NCBI GenBank assembly: GCA_003220795.1
Contig: QHTK01000084.1
Span: 1-38,756, forward strand
DNA length: 38,756 nucleotides
Direction: 5' to 3'
From: Gemmatimonadota bacterium
Lineage (GTDB): Bacteria; Gemmatimonadota; Gemmatimonadetes; Gemmatimonadales; GWC2-71-9
Shown: positions 6,321 through 13,389 of the stretch, piece after piece
How the letters are laid out: each line of letters begins with the position of its first letter
How positions within the stretch are numbered: position 1 is the first letter of the stretch
The notes under the pieces: generated by a model
Told to the model about the DNA's origin: nothing
Database searches by the model: none
Seen by the model: the letters and a program-made list of their open reading frames with translations, nothing else
Position numbers and translations under genes: made by a program

Positions 6321-7499
6321 ATGCGGGACTACACGTATGTGATCGTCGGTGGCGGGATGACGGCGGACGCGGCGGTCGAGGGCATCCGCTTGGCCGATCC
6401 GGCCGGCCCGCTCGCCGTGATCGGCGCCGAGCCGCACCCCCCGTACAACCGCCCGCCGCTCTCGAAGGGCCTGTGGAAGGGAGACCCGGAAGGCGGTATC
6501 TGGCGCCAGGCGGCGACGACCGGCGCCGAACTGCATCTCGGCCGCCGGGTGGTCGGCATCGATCTGCAGGGGCGGAGCGTCACCGACGACCGGGGCGTGC
6601 AGTATGGTTTCAAGAAGCTGCTGCTCGCCACCGGGGGTGCGCCGCGGCGCCTGCCGCTCCAGTCGGACCAGGTGATCTACTTTCGTACGCTGGACGACTA
6701 CCGCCGCCTGCGCGGCCTCGCGGAGCAGCAGCTCCGCTTCGCGGTCGTGGGCGGCGGGTTCATCGGGAGCGAGGTCGCGGCGGCGTTACGGCTGCAGGGT
6801 CGCGACGTCGTGATGCTGGTGCCCGAAGCTGGGTTGGGCGCGCGGGTCTTCCCGGCGGATTTATCGCGCTTCCTCGTCGATTACTATCGGCAGAAAGGCG
6901 TCGAGGTGCGCACGGGCGAAGGGATGGTCGGGCTGGAGTCGCGCGGCGGCAAGTGCGTCGTGCGCACCACGACGCAGGCTCTCGTCGCCAGCGACATCGT
7001 CGTGGCCGGCCTGGGGATCCAGCCGAGCGTCGAGCTCGCGGAGCAGGCCGGGGTGCTGGTGGAGAACGGCATCGTCGTGGACGAGTTCTGCCGTTCCAGC
7101 CATCCGGACGTGTACGCCGCGGGCGACGTCGCGAGCTTCCCCAACCCCGCCCTCGGCTCCCGCCTCCGCGTGGAGCACGAGGACAACGCCAACACCATGG
7201 GCAAGATCGCAGGGCAGAACATGGCGGGTCGAGCGACGCCCTACACGCACCTGCCGTTCTTCTATTCGGACCTGTTCGAGCTCGGCTACGAAGCCGTGGG
7301 GGAGCTCGACTCGCGCCTCGAAGCCGTCGCCGACTGGAAGACCCCGTTCCGTGAGGGCGTCGTCTACTACCTGCAGGCGGGGCGGGTACGGGGAGTGCTC
7401 TTGTGGAACACCTGGGGCCAGGTGGACCACGCCCGCGCGCTCATCGCCCAGCCCGGACCGTTCCGCCCCGCCGACCTGAAGGGTCGCCTGCCCGCCTGA
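6321..7499 (+). CDS. FAD/NAD(P)-dependent oxidoreductase, ferredoxin/rubredoxin-reductase type
   Basis: A 392-residue flavoprotein that passes electrons from NAD(P)H through FAD to a small acceptor such as a ferredoxin. Domains: an N-terminal FAD-binding Rossmann fold (YVIVGGGMTADAAVEGI, residues 6-22); the family motif YNRPPLSKGLWKG at about 45-57; a second, NAD-binding fold (FAVVGGGFIGSEVAAAL, about 137-153); the FAD motif DVYAAGDVASF near 265; and a C-terminal dimerisation domain of the reductase_C kind. The length is normal for rhodocoxin/BphA4-type reductases. ATG 6321 was preferred to the upstream GTG 6291 because GGGAGGGG lies just before it. No ferredoxin gene is near, so the partner is unknown. 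It is divergent from the Cys-rich regulator. Confidence 0.9.
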   Translation: MRDYTYVIVGGGMTADAAVEGIRLADPAGPLAVIGAEPHPPYNRPPLSKGLWKGDPEGGIWRQAATTGAELHLGRRVVGIDLQGRSVTDDRGVQYGFKKLLLATGGAPRRLPLQSDQVIYFRTLDDYRRLRGLAEQQLRFAVVGGGFIGSEVAAALRLQGRDVVMLVPEAGLGARVFPADLSRFLVDYYRQKGVEVRTGEGMVGLESRGGKCVVRTTTQALVASDIVVAGLGIQPSVELAEQAGVLVENGIVVDEFCRSSHPDVYAAGDVASFPNPALGSRLRVEHEDNANTMGKIAGQNMAGRATPYTHLPFFYSDLFELGYEAVGELDSRLEAVADWKTPFREGVVYYLQAGRVRGVLLWNTWGQVDHARALIAQPGPFRPADLKGRLPA

Positions 7500-7602
7500 T
7501 CCGCTCCAGGCACCCGGCATCCAGGCGCCGGCTTCGCAGCGTCTCCTATTTTAACAACTAAACGTTTGTTATAGAGATCTCCCTCCACGCGAAGAGGTGC
7601 GT

Positions 7603-8760
7603 ATGAGGCAGCGCTGGCTCCTGGCCACCGTGCTGGTCGCGCTCGTGGCTTGCTCCGAATCCCCGACGAACCCCGCGATCGAGCGCACGCTGTTCGACGG
7701 GCAGCACATCTTCCGGTTCGACACCTTCGGCGACGAGGCGTTCTGGACCGATACGCTCAAGATGCACCAGGTGGTCCAGGGCATCAGCCCCAAGACCGCA
7801 CTCGGCGTCGGGCTCAAGGTGGACGTGGACGCGCTCCCCGCCGCACTGGTGTCGCAGCTCCAGGCGGGGCAGGTCAACCTGGACGACCCGGCGACCACGG
7901 TCGCCCTGCTCGCGCTGAACGCCGTCGTCGGCGTGCAGGCCAGCGTCGACGCCGCCAACACCATCACGCGGTTCGGCGTCACGTGCGCGCTGTGCCACTC
8001 CACCGTGGACAACTCGCTCGCCCCCGGCATCGGCCGGCGGCTCGACGGCTGGCCGAATCGCGACCTCAACCCCGGGCTGATCCTGTCGCTCTCACCGGCG
8101 CTGCAGGCGCCCGCCGCGCACGCCGTGCTCACTTCGTGGGGTCCCGGCAAGTACGACGCGCACTGGAATCACGACAACCAGAACGGGCCAGTGCTTATCC
8201 CACCCGCGTACGGCCTCGCGGGCGTGAACCTCGAGACGTACACCGGCGAGGGCGGGATTCCCTACTGGAACGCGTACGTCGCCGTCACGCAGATGCACGG
8301 GCATGGCACGTTCGTGGATCCGCGCACGGGCGACGCGATCCACTACAACCCGGACCTCGTGACGCCCAAGCTGCCGGCGCTGCAGCAGTACGAGCTGAGT
8401 CTCACGACGCCCCCGGCGCCGGCCGACAGTTTCGATGCCGCGGCCGCGGGCCGGGGGCAGACGGTGTTCTTCGGCGCGGGGACGTGCTCCAACTGTCACG
8501 TCCCGCCGCAATACACCGACGCCGGATTCGGCCTGCACAATCCCGCCGAAGTCTGCGGCGATGGCGGGCTCGCGACGCGCGGCACCACGGGGAAGTACCG
8601 CACGACGCCGCTGCGAGCGTTGTCACGGCATCCGCCCTACTACCACGACGGCAGCCTCGCCACGCTCGCCGACGTCGTGACCCACTACAACACCTGCCTG
8701 AATCTCGGGCTGAATGCGGGGCAACAGGCAGATCTCGTGCAGTTCCTAAAATCGCTGTGA
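7603..8760 (+). CDS. Di-heme cytochrome c lipoprotein (MauG/CcP-like C-terminus)
   Basis: A 385-residue exported haem protein. A lipoprotein signal (LLATVLVALVAC) gives Cys17 as the lipid anchor. Two c-type haem sites are present: CALCH at 128-132 and CSNCH at 295-299. The segment after the second, YRTTPLRALSRHPPYYHDGSLATLADVVTHYN (about 332-363), matches the signature of the MauG/cytochrome-c-peroxidase superfamily. The spacing between haems is longer than in classical CcP and the N-terminal half is not typical, so peroxidase activity is not assured; electron transfer at the membrane surface is equally possible. ATG 7603 has GAGG 5 nt upstream. The AT-rich stretch at 7547-7580 with the palindrome AAACGTTT is the likely promoter, but no convincing -35/-10 pair is seen. 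Confidence 0.88.
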   Translation: MRQRWLLATVLVALVACSESPTNPAIERTLFDGQHIFRFDTFGDEAFWTDTLKMHQVVQGISPKTALGVGLKVDVDALPAALVSQLQAGQVNLDDPATTVALLALNAVVGVQASVDAANTITRFGVTCALCHSTVDNSLAPGIGRRLDGWPNRDLNPGLILSLSPALQAPAAHAVLTSWGPGKYDAHWNHDNQNGPVLIPPAYGLAGVNLETYTGEGGIPYWNAYVAVTQMHGHGTFVDPRTGDAIHYNPDLVTPKLPALQQYELSLTTPPAPADSFDAAAAGRGQTVFFGAGTCSNCHVPPQYTDAGFGLHNPAEVCGDGGLATRGTTGKYRTTPLRALSRHPPYYHDGSLATLADVVTHYNTCLNLGLNAGQQADLVQFLKSL

Positions 8761-8766
8761 GACGCG

Positions 8767-8787
8767 GGACCCCGGGCCCGGGAGTCC
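8767..8787. terminator. GC-rich hairpin after the cytochrome gene
   Basis: A near-perfect palindrome of 21 nt (GGAC, a CCCGGG-rich core, GTCC) begins 6 nt after the cytochrome stop codon. There is no T-tract, so it may be a factor-dependent terminator or 3'-end stabiliser. Confidence 0.35.
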
Positions 8788-8868
8788 GCCTTCGCGGCAA
8801 CGCGCTCCTGGCGGTTGGGGGAGGACTGCACTAAGCTGCGCCGCCGGACACGCGAGAGGGAACGCGGA

Positions 8869-9852
8869 ATGCGGTGGATGGTGTTGCTGGCGGGCGCGTG
8901 GTGGCAGGCCTGGGCGCGGTGGCGGGGCGGCCTCGCCGCCAGGATCTTCTTCGCCGCGACGCTGCTCGTCGTAGTGGTGCTGGGCCTGACGTTTGGTCTC
9001 ACCTCGCTCGAGGCACATCGCACCGTGGACGAGTCGATCCGGCGCGCGTTGGTGGGGCGGCGCCGCGGCGTGCAGGCCTTCCTCGCCGGTCGGACCACGG
9101 CGTTGGCCGGTATGAGCGGCGCGAGCGTGCAGGTGCCGCAATTCCGCGAGCGCCTGCTGCAGCGATCGCGCGGCGACGTGCTCGATCAGGCCGAGGAGTA
9201 CCGGCACCTGCTGGGTGCGTCGTGGGTGCTGGTGACGAACGACCGGGGGCTGCTCGTCGCTCGCACCGACTACCCCGCCGAATTCGACATCGATCTCTCC
9301 CGTGGTGCGCTCATGGCCGGGGCGCTTTCCGGCGAGCAAGCCGACGGCGCCTGGCTCGACGATCGCGCGCAACGCCTCTACATGGCGGTGGCGACTCCCC
9401 TGCGGGCCTCCCCGGACGCGGCGCCTCAGGGCGTGCTCGTCGCCGCGTACGAGGTCGGCGACACGCTGGCGCAGGAGATCAAGCAGGCGAGCGGCTCCGA
9501 CGTCGTCTTCTTCGCCCTCGACACGCTGGACCGCCCGCATGTCGTGGCGAGCACGCTGCCGCGCGAGGATATCGAGCGGGTCCTCGTCGCGGACACCGCG
9601 GCGCTGCGCCGGCTGCAGCAAGACTCGGCGGGAGTGGGGCTGTCGGCCCAGGTGGCGGGGGAGCACCTGGTCGGCCTGGCGGGGCCGATCCGCTCGGCGG
9701 GCGGCAGCGTGTACGGCGGTTTCGTGTCCTTCTGCTCGCGCGATGCCGAGCTGGCGGCGTTCCGGGCGTTGCCGCGCACGATCCTGATCGCGGTCGCGCT
9801 CGGGATCGGGTTGGCGCTCGTGATCGCGCTCGCGCTCGCGCGCCAGGCCTAG
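8869..9852 (+). CDS. Cache-like extracytoplasmic sensor protein lacking any output domain
   Basis: A 327-residue protein with one N-terminal membrane helix (about 25-45, IFFAATLLVVVVLGLTFGL), a periplasmic region of about 250 residues, and a second helix (about 303-324, ILIAVALGIGLALVIALALA) followed only by RQA and the stop. The periplasmic part (SWVLVTNDRGLLVARTDYP, VATPLRAS, GVLVAAYEVGDTLAQEI) has the look of a double-Cache ligand domain as found in chemoreceptors, kinases and cyclases. In such proteins a HAMP and a signalling domain follow the second helix; here both are absent, and the stop overlaps the stop of the opposing molybdoenzyme gene. It may be a decayed receptor, or a sensor that works through a partner. 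ATG 8869 was chosen for its position just before the first helix. Confidence 0.7.
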   Translation: MRWMVLLAGAWWQAWARWRGGLAARIFFAATLLVVVVLGLTFGLTSLEAHRTVDESIRRALVGRRRGVQAFLAGRTTALAGMSGASVQVPQFRERLLQRSRGDVLDQAEEYRHLLGASWVLVTNDRGLLVARTDYPAEFDIDLSRGALMAGALSGEQADGAWLDDRAQRLYMAVATPLRASPDAAPQGVLVAAYEVGDTLAQEIKQASGSDVVFFALDTLDRPHVVASTLPREDIERVLVADTAALRRLQQDSAGVGLSAQVAGEHLVGLAGPIRSAGGSVYGGFVSFCSRDAELAAFRALPRTILIAVALGIGLALVIALALARQA

Positions 9853-10574
9853 ATCCCCGCGAACCACGGATAGCCCTGGTCTTCCCAGTAGCCGCCCGGG
9901 CGCTTGTCCGTGAAAGTCAGCGAGACCAGGTACTTCGTCATCTTGTAGCCCAGCTTGGTGGGCGAGTAGAGCCGCAGCGGCGCCCCGTGCGCCGGCGGCA
10001 GGGGGTTGTCGTTCATCCCGTAGGCGAGGATCGTCTGCGGGTGCAGCGCGCTCGCCATGTCCCAGCCGTTCGAGTAGTCGGAGTCGAACGACACGAAGCG
10101 GATGTACCGGGCCGCGTCGAGCGGCTGACAGCGCTGCACGACCGCCGAGACGGGCACGCCATGCCACGTCGCGATCGCCGACCATCCTTCGACGCAATGG
10201 TGCTTCACCGTGTACGTGACCCGCGGCATCCCCATCAAATCATCGAGCGAGAGGTCGAGCGGTTGCCGCACGAGGCCGTCCACCCGCAGCCGCCAGGCGC
10301 TCGGGTTCTCCAGCGTCGGCACGCTGTTCGAGATGAAGTAGCCCGGCAGCATGGCGCTCCGCTGGGCCGGCGTGTACGTGCGCGCCAGGCGCGTGGGTGA
10401 GAAGAGAATCTTCTCGCCCACCCAGTCGTTCAGCCGGCTGATGTCGAGCAGCCGCGGGCGGACCGCGTTGCCGCCGTCCCACCCGCACGCCGCGACGAGC
10501 GACGCGGCGCCGCCCGCCACACCAAGCGTCACGAACGCCCGCCGGTCCAGTCTTGGCGTCTGCGATTCAGTCAC
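9849..10574 (-). CDS. Tat-exported molybdopterin oxidoreductase, sulfite-oxidase/MsrP fold
   Basis: A 241-residue enzyme with a molybdopterin cofactor, of the sulfite-oxidase/YedY (MsrP) fold. DRRAFVTLG at 10-18 is a Tat signal. SLVAAC places Cys30 in a lipobox, so the mature enzyme may be a lipoprotein. The cofactor motif HHCVEGWSAIATWHGV has Cys127 as the expected Mo ligand. YSPTKLGYKMTKYLVSLTF and GYWEDQGYPWFAGI are typical C-terminal family features. The natural substrate is unknown: MsrP relatives reduce methionine sulfoxide, others act on S- or N-oxides. The GTG start at 10574 overlaps the stop of the cytochrome b gene by 8 nt, so the pair is one redox unit. Confidence 0.9.
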   Translation of the reverse strand: MTESQTPRLDRRAFVTLGVAGGAASLVAACGWDGGNAVRPRLLDISRLNDWVGEKILFSPTRLARTYTPAQRSAMLPGYFISNSVPTLENPSAWRLRVDGLVRQPLDLSLDDLMGMPRVTYTVKHHCVEGWSAIATWHGVPVSAVVQRCQPLDAARYIRFVSFDSDYSNGWDMASALHPQTILAYGMNDNPLPPAHGAPLRLYSPTKLGYKMTKYLVSLTFTDKRPGGYWEDQGYPWFAGI

Positions 10575-11277
10575 GGCTCGGGAACCTCCCCCGGTACCAG
10601 CCGGTGAGCATCGCGCGGAACGAGGCGGGATCCACGGCGAACACGAGGATCACGTGAGTGATCGTGAAGGCGACGAAGATCCACACGATCCAGAAGTGCC
10701 AGTAGCGCGTCGCCTGAAAGCCGCCGAACAGCGCCGTCAGCCACGAGAGCTGCACCGGCTTGTAAATGGCCAGCCCGGTCAGCACCGCGACCGCGCCGAG
10801 GAGGTAGATACTCGTATAGGCGAGCTTCTGCAGCGGGTTGTGCTTGCCCTGTGGCGGGTGGTCCGGGCGGAGCCGGAGGTAGTACCGCGTCATGTCGATC
10901 GCGCCGCGCACGTCGCGGGGGCGGAACAGCAGCGCGCGCCACTCGCCGCTCTGCACGAGATAGCCGAGGTAGAGCAGGCCGACGGTCACCAGGGGCCACA
11001 TCAGGGCGAAGTGCCAGTTCAACGCGCCCGCGAGCCAGCCACCGAGGCGGGTCCAGTGGGGGAACTGGGTACCGTCGAACGGGCTCGGGAAGAGCGGGCC
11101 GCCGCGATTCCCGAACCGCGCGTACGCCTCGTAGATCTGCAGCCCGCTCGCGATCATCCCGGTGACCAGGAGCAGCGTCGCCCAATGGGTCACACGCACG
11201 ATCCAGTGGTGGCGGCACACCGGGGCGCGCACAGGGGGAGGCGCCGCGTTCGCTGGCGGGGTCGGGCCGTCGCTCAT
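10567..11277 (-). CDS. Cytochrome b (b561/Ni-Fe-hydrogenase type) membrane partner
   Basis: A 236-residue integral membrane haem protein with four main hydrophobic segments (about 30-50, 85-108, 152-172, 193-215). His31 (RVTHW), His89 (NWHFALMW), His194 (YWHFWIVW) and His208 (TITHVILVF) are suitable haem ligands. It probably carries electrons between the quinone pool and the molybdoenzyme encoded next. This partner differs from the MsrQ-type ferric-reductase subunit of classical MsrPQ. The ATG at 11277 lies 6 nt behind TATATT on the minus strand, with no ribosome site, so the transcript is likely leaderless. It is divergent from the lipoprotein gene with only 21 nt between start codons. Confidence 0.88.
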   Translation of the reverse strand: MSDGPTPPANAAPPPVRAPVCRHHWIVRVTHWATLLLVTGMIASGLQIYEAYARFGNRGGPLFPSPFDGTQFPHWTRLGGWLAGALNWHFALMWPLVTVGLLYLGYLVQSGEWRALLFRPRDVRGAIDMTRYYLRLRPDHPPQGKHNPLQKLAYTSIYLLGAVAVLTGLAIYKPVQLSWLTALFGGFQATRYWHFWIVWIFVAFTITHVILVFAVDPASFRAMLTGWYRGRFPSRD

Positions 11278-11283
11278 CGGTCG

Positions 11284-11291
11284 AATATATT
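11284..11291. promoter_or_regulatory. Palindromic AATATATT: shared -10 of two divergent, leaderless genes
   Basis: The 21 nt between the divergent ATGs (11277 and 11299) contain AATATATT. Read on plus it gives TATATT (11286-11291) then 7 nt to the ATG; read on minus it gives TATATT (11289-11284) then 6 nt to the ATG. A minus-strand -35 match, ATGACG (11312-11307), stands 17 nt away; the plus-strand -35 is poor. There is no room for ribosome sites in either direction. Confidence 0.55.
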
Positions 11292-11298
11292 TCAGTCC

Positions 11299-11817
11299 AT
11301 GAGGTACGTCATGTTGCTCGGATTCGGATGGGTCGCGGCCTGCCAGGCGCGCGGGGTAACCCGGACGACGCACCCGGCCGATTCCGTCGATCTTGCGGCG
11401 TTCGTGCCGCGGGACTCGAGCGACAGCGCCCTGCTCGCGCCACAGGTGATCGCGGAGCCGAGCGTGGTGCTGTTTTGGCTACCCGCGGCCGACACGCTGG
11501 GCGCCGACGACCGGGCCCAGGCGTTCGACGATCTCAAGTACTATACCGAGCAGGTCGCCGCGGCGCTCCAGGCGAACGGGATCCGGCTGCTCGCGACCCA
11601 CGCCGACACGGTGTACGTGGCGCTGCCGAACCGGTCGCTGCGTCCCGTCCTGCTGTCGGGGCTCGACTATCCGTTCGGATATCTCTTCATCGATCCGGGC
11701 GGTCCCGAGCGCATCCTCACCGGCGTGTACGCCAACGAAGACTTGATGGACGAGCTGCGCGCCTACTTCGACATCTCAGACGACTCCACCGCGGTGCGGC
11801 CGCGGATCACCACCTGA
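11299..11817 (+). CDS. Lipoprotein of unknown function
   Basis: A 172-residue protein with a clear lipobox (MLLGFGWVAAC, anchor Cys15). The middle (PSVVLFWLPAADTLGADD, then DDLKYYTEQVAAALQANGIRLLATHADTVYVAL) alternates strands and helices somewhat like a thioredoxin fold, with no CxxC pair, and ends with FGYLFIDPGGPERILTGVYANEDLMDELRAYF. I do not recognise a named family. The likely leaderless start is the ATG at 11299. The stop TGA overlaps the CTG proposed as the start of the amidohydrolase, which suggests coupled translation. The opposite neighbour is a cytochrome b/molybdoenzyme pair; a link with that pair is only positional. Confidence 0.7.
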   Translation: MRYVMLLGFGWVAACQARGVTRTTHPADSVDLAAFVPRDSSDSALLAPQVIAEPSVVLFWLPAADTLGADDRAQAFDDLKYYTEQVAAALQANGIRLLATHADTVYVALPNRSLRPVLLSGLDYPFGYLFIDPGGPERILTGVYANEDLMDELRAYFDISDDSTAVRPRITT

Positions 11818-13223
11818 GCGCCGCTCGTGCCTCCCCGCCCGATCTGATCCTCGCGGGCGGTGACGTGCTGCTGCACGAGAACGGCTGGCGGGTGGTGCGG
11901 GCCGATGTCGTGGTCGCCGGCGGGAGGATTGACGCGGTAGGAAGGCCAGGGGAACGGCCGGGGAGGGGGGAAGCCCTAAAGGACTCCCTGACGGTCGAGG
12001 GAAGGGGGAAGCATCCCGCTATTCAGGTGCGCGATTGCACCGGCTGTCTCGTCATCCCCGGCCTCATCCAGGCGCATATCCACCTCTGCCAGACGCTGTT
12101 TCGCGGGCTCGCCGACGATCTGCGGCTCGAGCAGTGGCTCAGCCGCCGCATCTGGCCGCTCGAGGCGGCGCATACCGAGGAGACGGTGTACTGGTCCGCG
12201 ATGCTCGGTGCCGCGGAGCTGCTGCTCGGCGGCACGACGGCGATCCTCGACATGGAGACGGTGCATCACACGCAGGGCGCGTTCCGGGCGCTCGAGCGCA
12301 TCGGCCTCCGGGCCGTGGTGGGGAAGTGCCTCATGGACGCGCACCCCGAGGGGGCGCCGCTCGAGCTGGCGGAATCCACGGATACGGCGCTGGCCGAGGC
12401 CGAAAGCCTGGCGCGCCGCTGGCACGGGGCGGCGGGCGACCGGCTGCGCGTCTGCTTCGCGCCGCGTTTCGTGCCGAGCTGCTCCGGTCCATTGCTGCGC
12501 GCGGCGAGCGAGCTGGCAGAGCTGTTCGGTGCACAGGTGCACACGCACGCCGCGGAGACGATCGTCGAGCGGGAGACGGTGCTGCGCACGACCGGAATGG
12601 AGGAGATCGCCTACCTCGATTCCGTGGGGATCTCGGGGAAGCACGCGGCACTGGCGCACTGCGTGTGGGTCGACCAGCACGAGACCGCGCGGCTCGCCCG
12701 CCAGGGGACGAATGTGGTGCATTGCCCATCGTCGAACCTGATGCTCGGCAGCGGCGTGGCACGGGTGCCGGAGCTGCTCGAGGCGGGGTGCCGCGTGGCG
12801 ATCGGTGCGGACGGCGCGGCGTGCAACAACCGGCTCGACGTGTTTGCGGAGATGCGCCTCGCCGCGCTCATCCAGAAGCCGCGGCTCGGCGCGGAGGCGC
12901 TCCCCGCCGGCAAGGTGCTTGAGCTCGCGACCGTGGGAGGGGCGCGAGCGCTCGGATTGGAAAACGAGATCGGCTCGATCGCGGTCGGCAGACGGGCGGA
13001 CCTCCTGGTGATGGACCTGCGCGAGCCGCACGTGACGCCCGCCGGCGCGGATCCCGTGTCGCAGCTCGTGTACGCCGCGTGCCCGAGCGACGTGCGCGAC
13101 GTGTTCGTCGACGGGCGCGCCCTGGTGCTGGGCCACGAATTGGTGACCGTGTCGGTGGACGAGATCGGGCGCGAAGCGGGTCGCTGCGCCGCCGAGCTGC
13201 GGCGGCGGGCGCAGCTGGCGTGA
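11814..13223 (+). CDS. Amidohydrolase, deoxyadenosine/S-adenosylhomocysteine deaminase (MtaD/ATZ-TRZ) type
   Basis: A 469-residue metal-dependent deaminase of the amidohydrolase superfamily. Metal and catalytic residues are in place: HIH at 88-90 after VIPGLIQA, His243/His245 in QVHTHAAET, His282 in LAHCVWVD, and Asp333 in IGADGAACNNRLDVF. The sequence around 100-150 (LRLEQWLSRRIWPLEAAHTEE, GGTTAILDM) fits deaminases of modified adenosines and 8-oxoguanine; the exact substrate is open. No ATG, GTG or TTG precedes the conserved N-terminus in this frame. CTG 11814, overlapping the lipoprotein stop (CTGA), is the likely start. Residues about 44-74 look like an extra insertion of some 20 residues between the first strands, with a DNA 10-mer shared with the repeat at 13259-13368. 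Confidence 0.85.
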   Translation: MSAARASPPDLILAGGDVLLHENGWRVVRADVVVAGGRIDAVGRPGERPGRGEALKDSLTVEGRGKHPAIQVRDCTGCLVIPGLIQAHIHLCQTLFRGLADDLRLEQWLSRRIWPLEAAHTEETVYWSAMLGAAELLLGGTTAILDMETVHHTQGAFRALERIGLRAVVGKCLMDAHPEGAPLELAESTDTALAEAESLARRWHGAAGDRLRVCFAPRFVPSCSGPLLRAASELAELFGAQVHTHAAETIVERETVLRTTGMEEIAYLDSVGISGKHAALAHCVWVDQHETARLARQGTNVVHCPSSNLMLGSGVARVPELLEAGCRVAIGADGAACNNRLDVFAEMRLAALIQKPRLGAEALPAGKVLELATVGGARALGLENEIGSIAVGRRADLLVMDLREPHVTPAGADPVSQLVYAACPSDVRDVFVDGRALVLGHELVTVSVDEIGREAGRCAAELRRRAQLA

Positions 13224-13258
13224 TGCTCCTGATGCAGAGGTGGCGTCGATGTTTGGTG

Positions 13259-13368
13259 TATGAGGGACTGAAGTCCCGTCTCGGCGTGTGGGTCGTCCTA
13301 AAGGACGCGGGCCCGCGAGGCGTCCTTCAGGACGCGCTGCGGCCGAGGTGGGACTTCAGTCCCTCATA
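13259..13368. repeat. Nested inverted-repeat element (REP/MITE-like)
   Basis: A 110-bp element with perfect 19-bp inverted ends (TATGAGGGACTGAAGTCCC at 13259-13277 and its complement at 13350-13368), which extend imperfectly to about 27 bp. Each end is itself a small palindrome (GGGACT-AGTCCC). Inside are GTCCTAAAGGAC, the 12-bp palindrome CGCGGGCCCGCG, and GTCCTTCAGGAC. The whole can fold into a long hairpin or cruciform. No target duplication is evident. It lies between the amidohydrolase and cytochrome c genes and could also stop transcription. Confidence 0.85.
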
Positions 13369-13389
13369 ACAACGGGACACATCCAGCGC

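Noticed and set aside
9849..9852. Frameshift joining the Cache protein to a lost kinase domain downstream
   Set aside because: The following sequence on the plus strand is the antisense of the intact molybdoenzyme gene; no HAMP or kinase motif appears in any plus frame.
11328..11813. N-terminal extension of the amidohydrolase frame through the lipoprotein gene
   Set aside because: The upstream part is Arg/Gly-rich shadow sequence of the lipoprotein gene; conserved sequence begins only after 11840.
13259..13368. CRISPR-like array
   Set aside because: The repeats are inverted and nested, without regularly spaced direct repeats or spacers, and no cas genes are present.
13223..13369. Short frame starting in a TGATG overlap with the amidohydrolase stop
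   Set aside because: Most of its codons come from the inverted-repeat element, and the product has no recognisable feature, so the overlap is likely chance.
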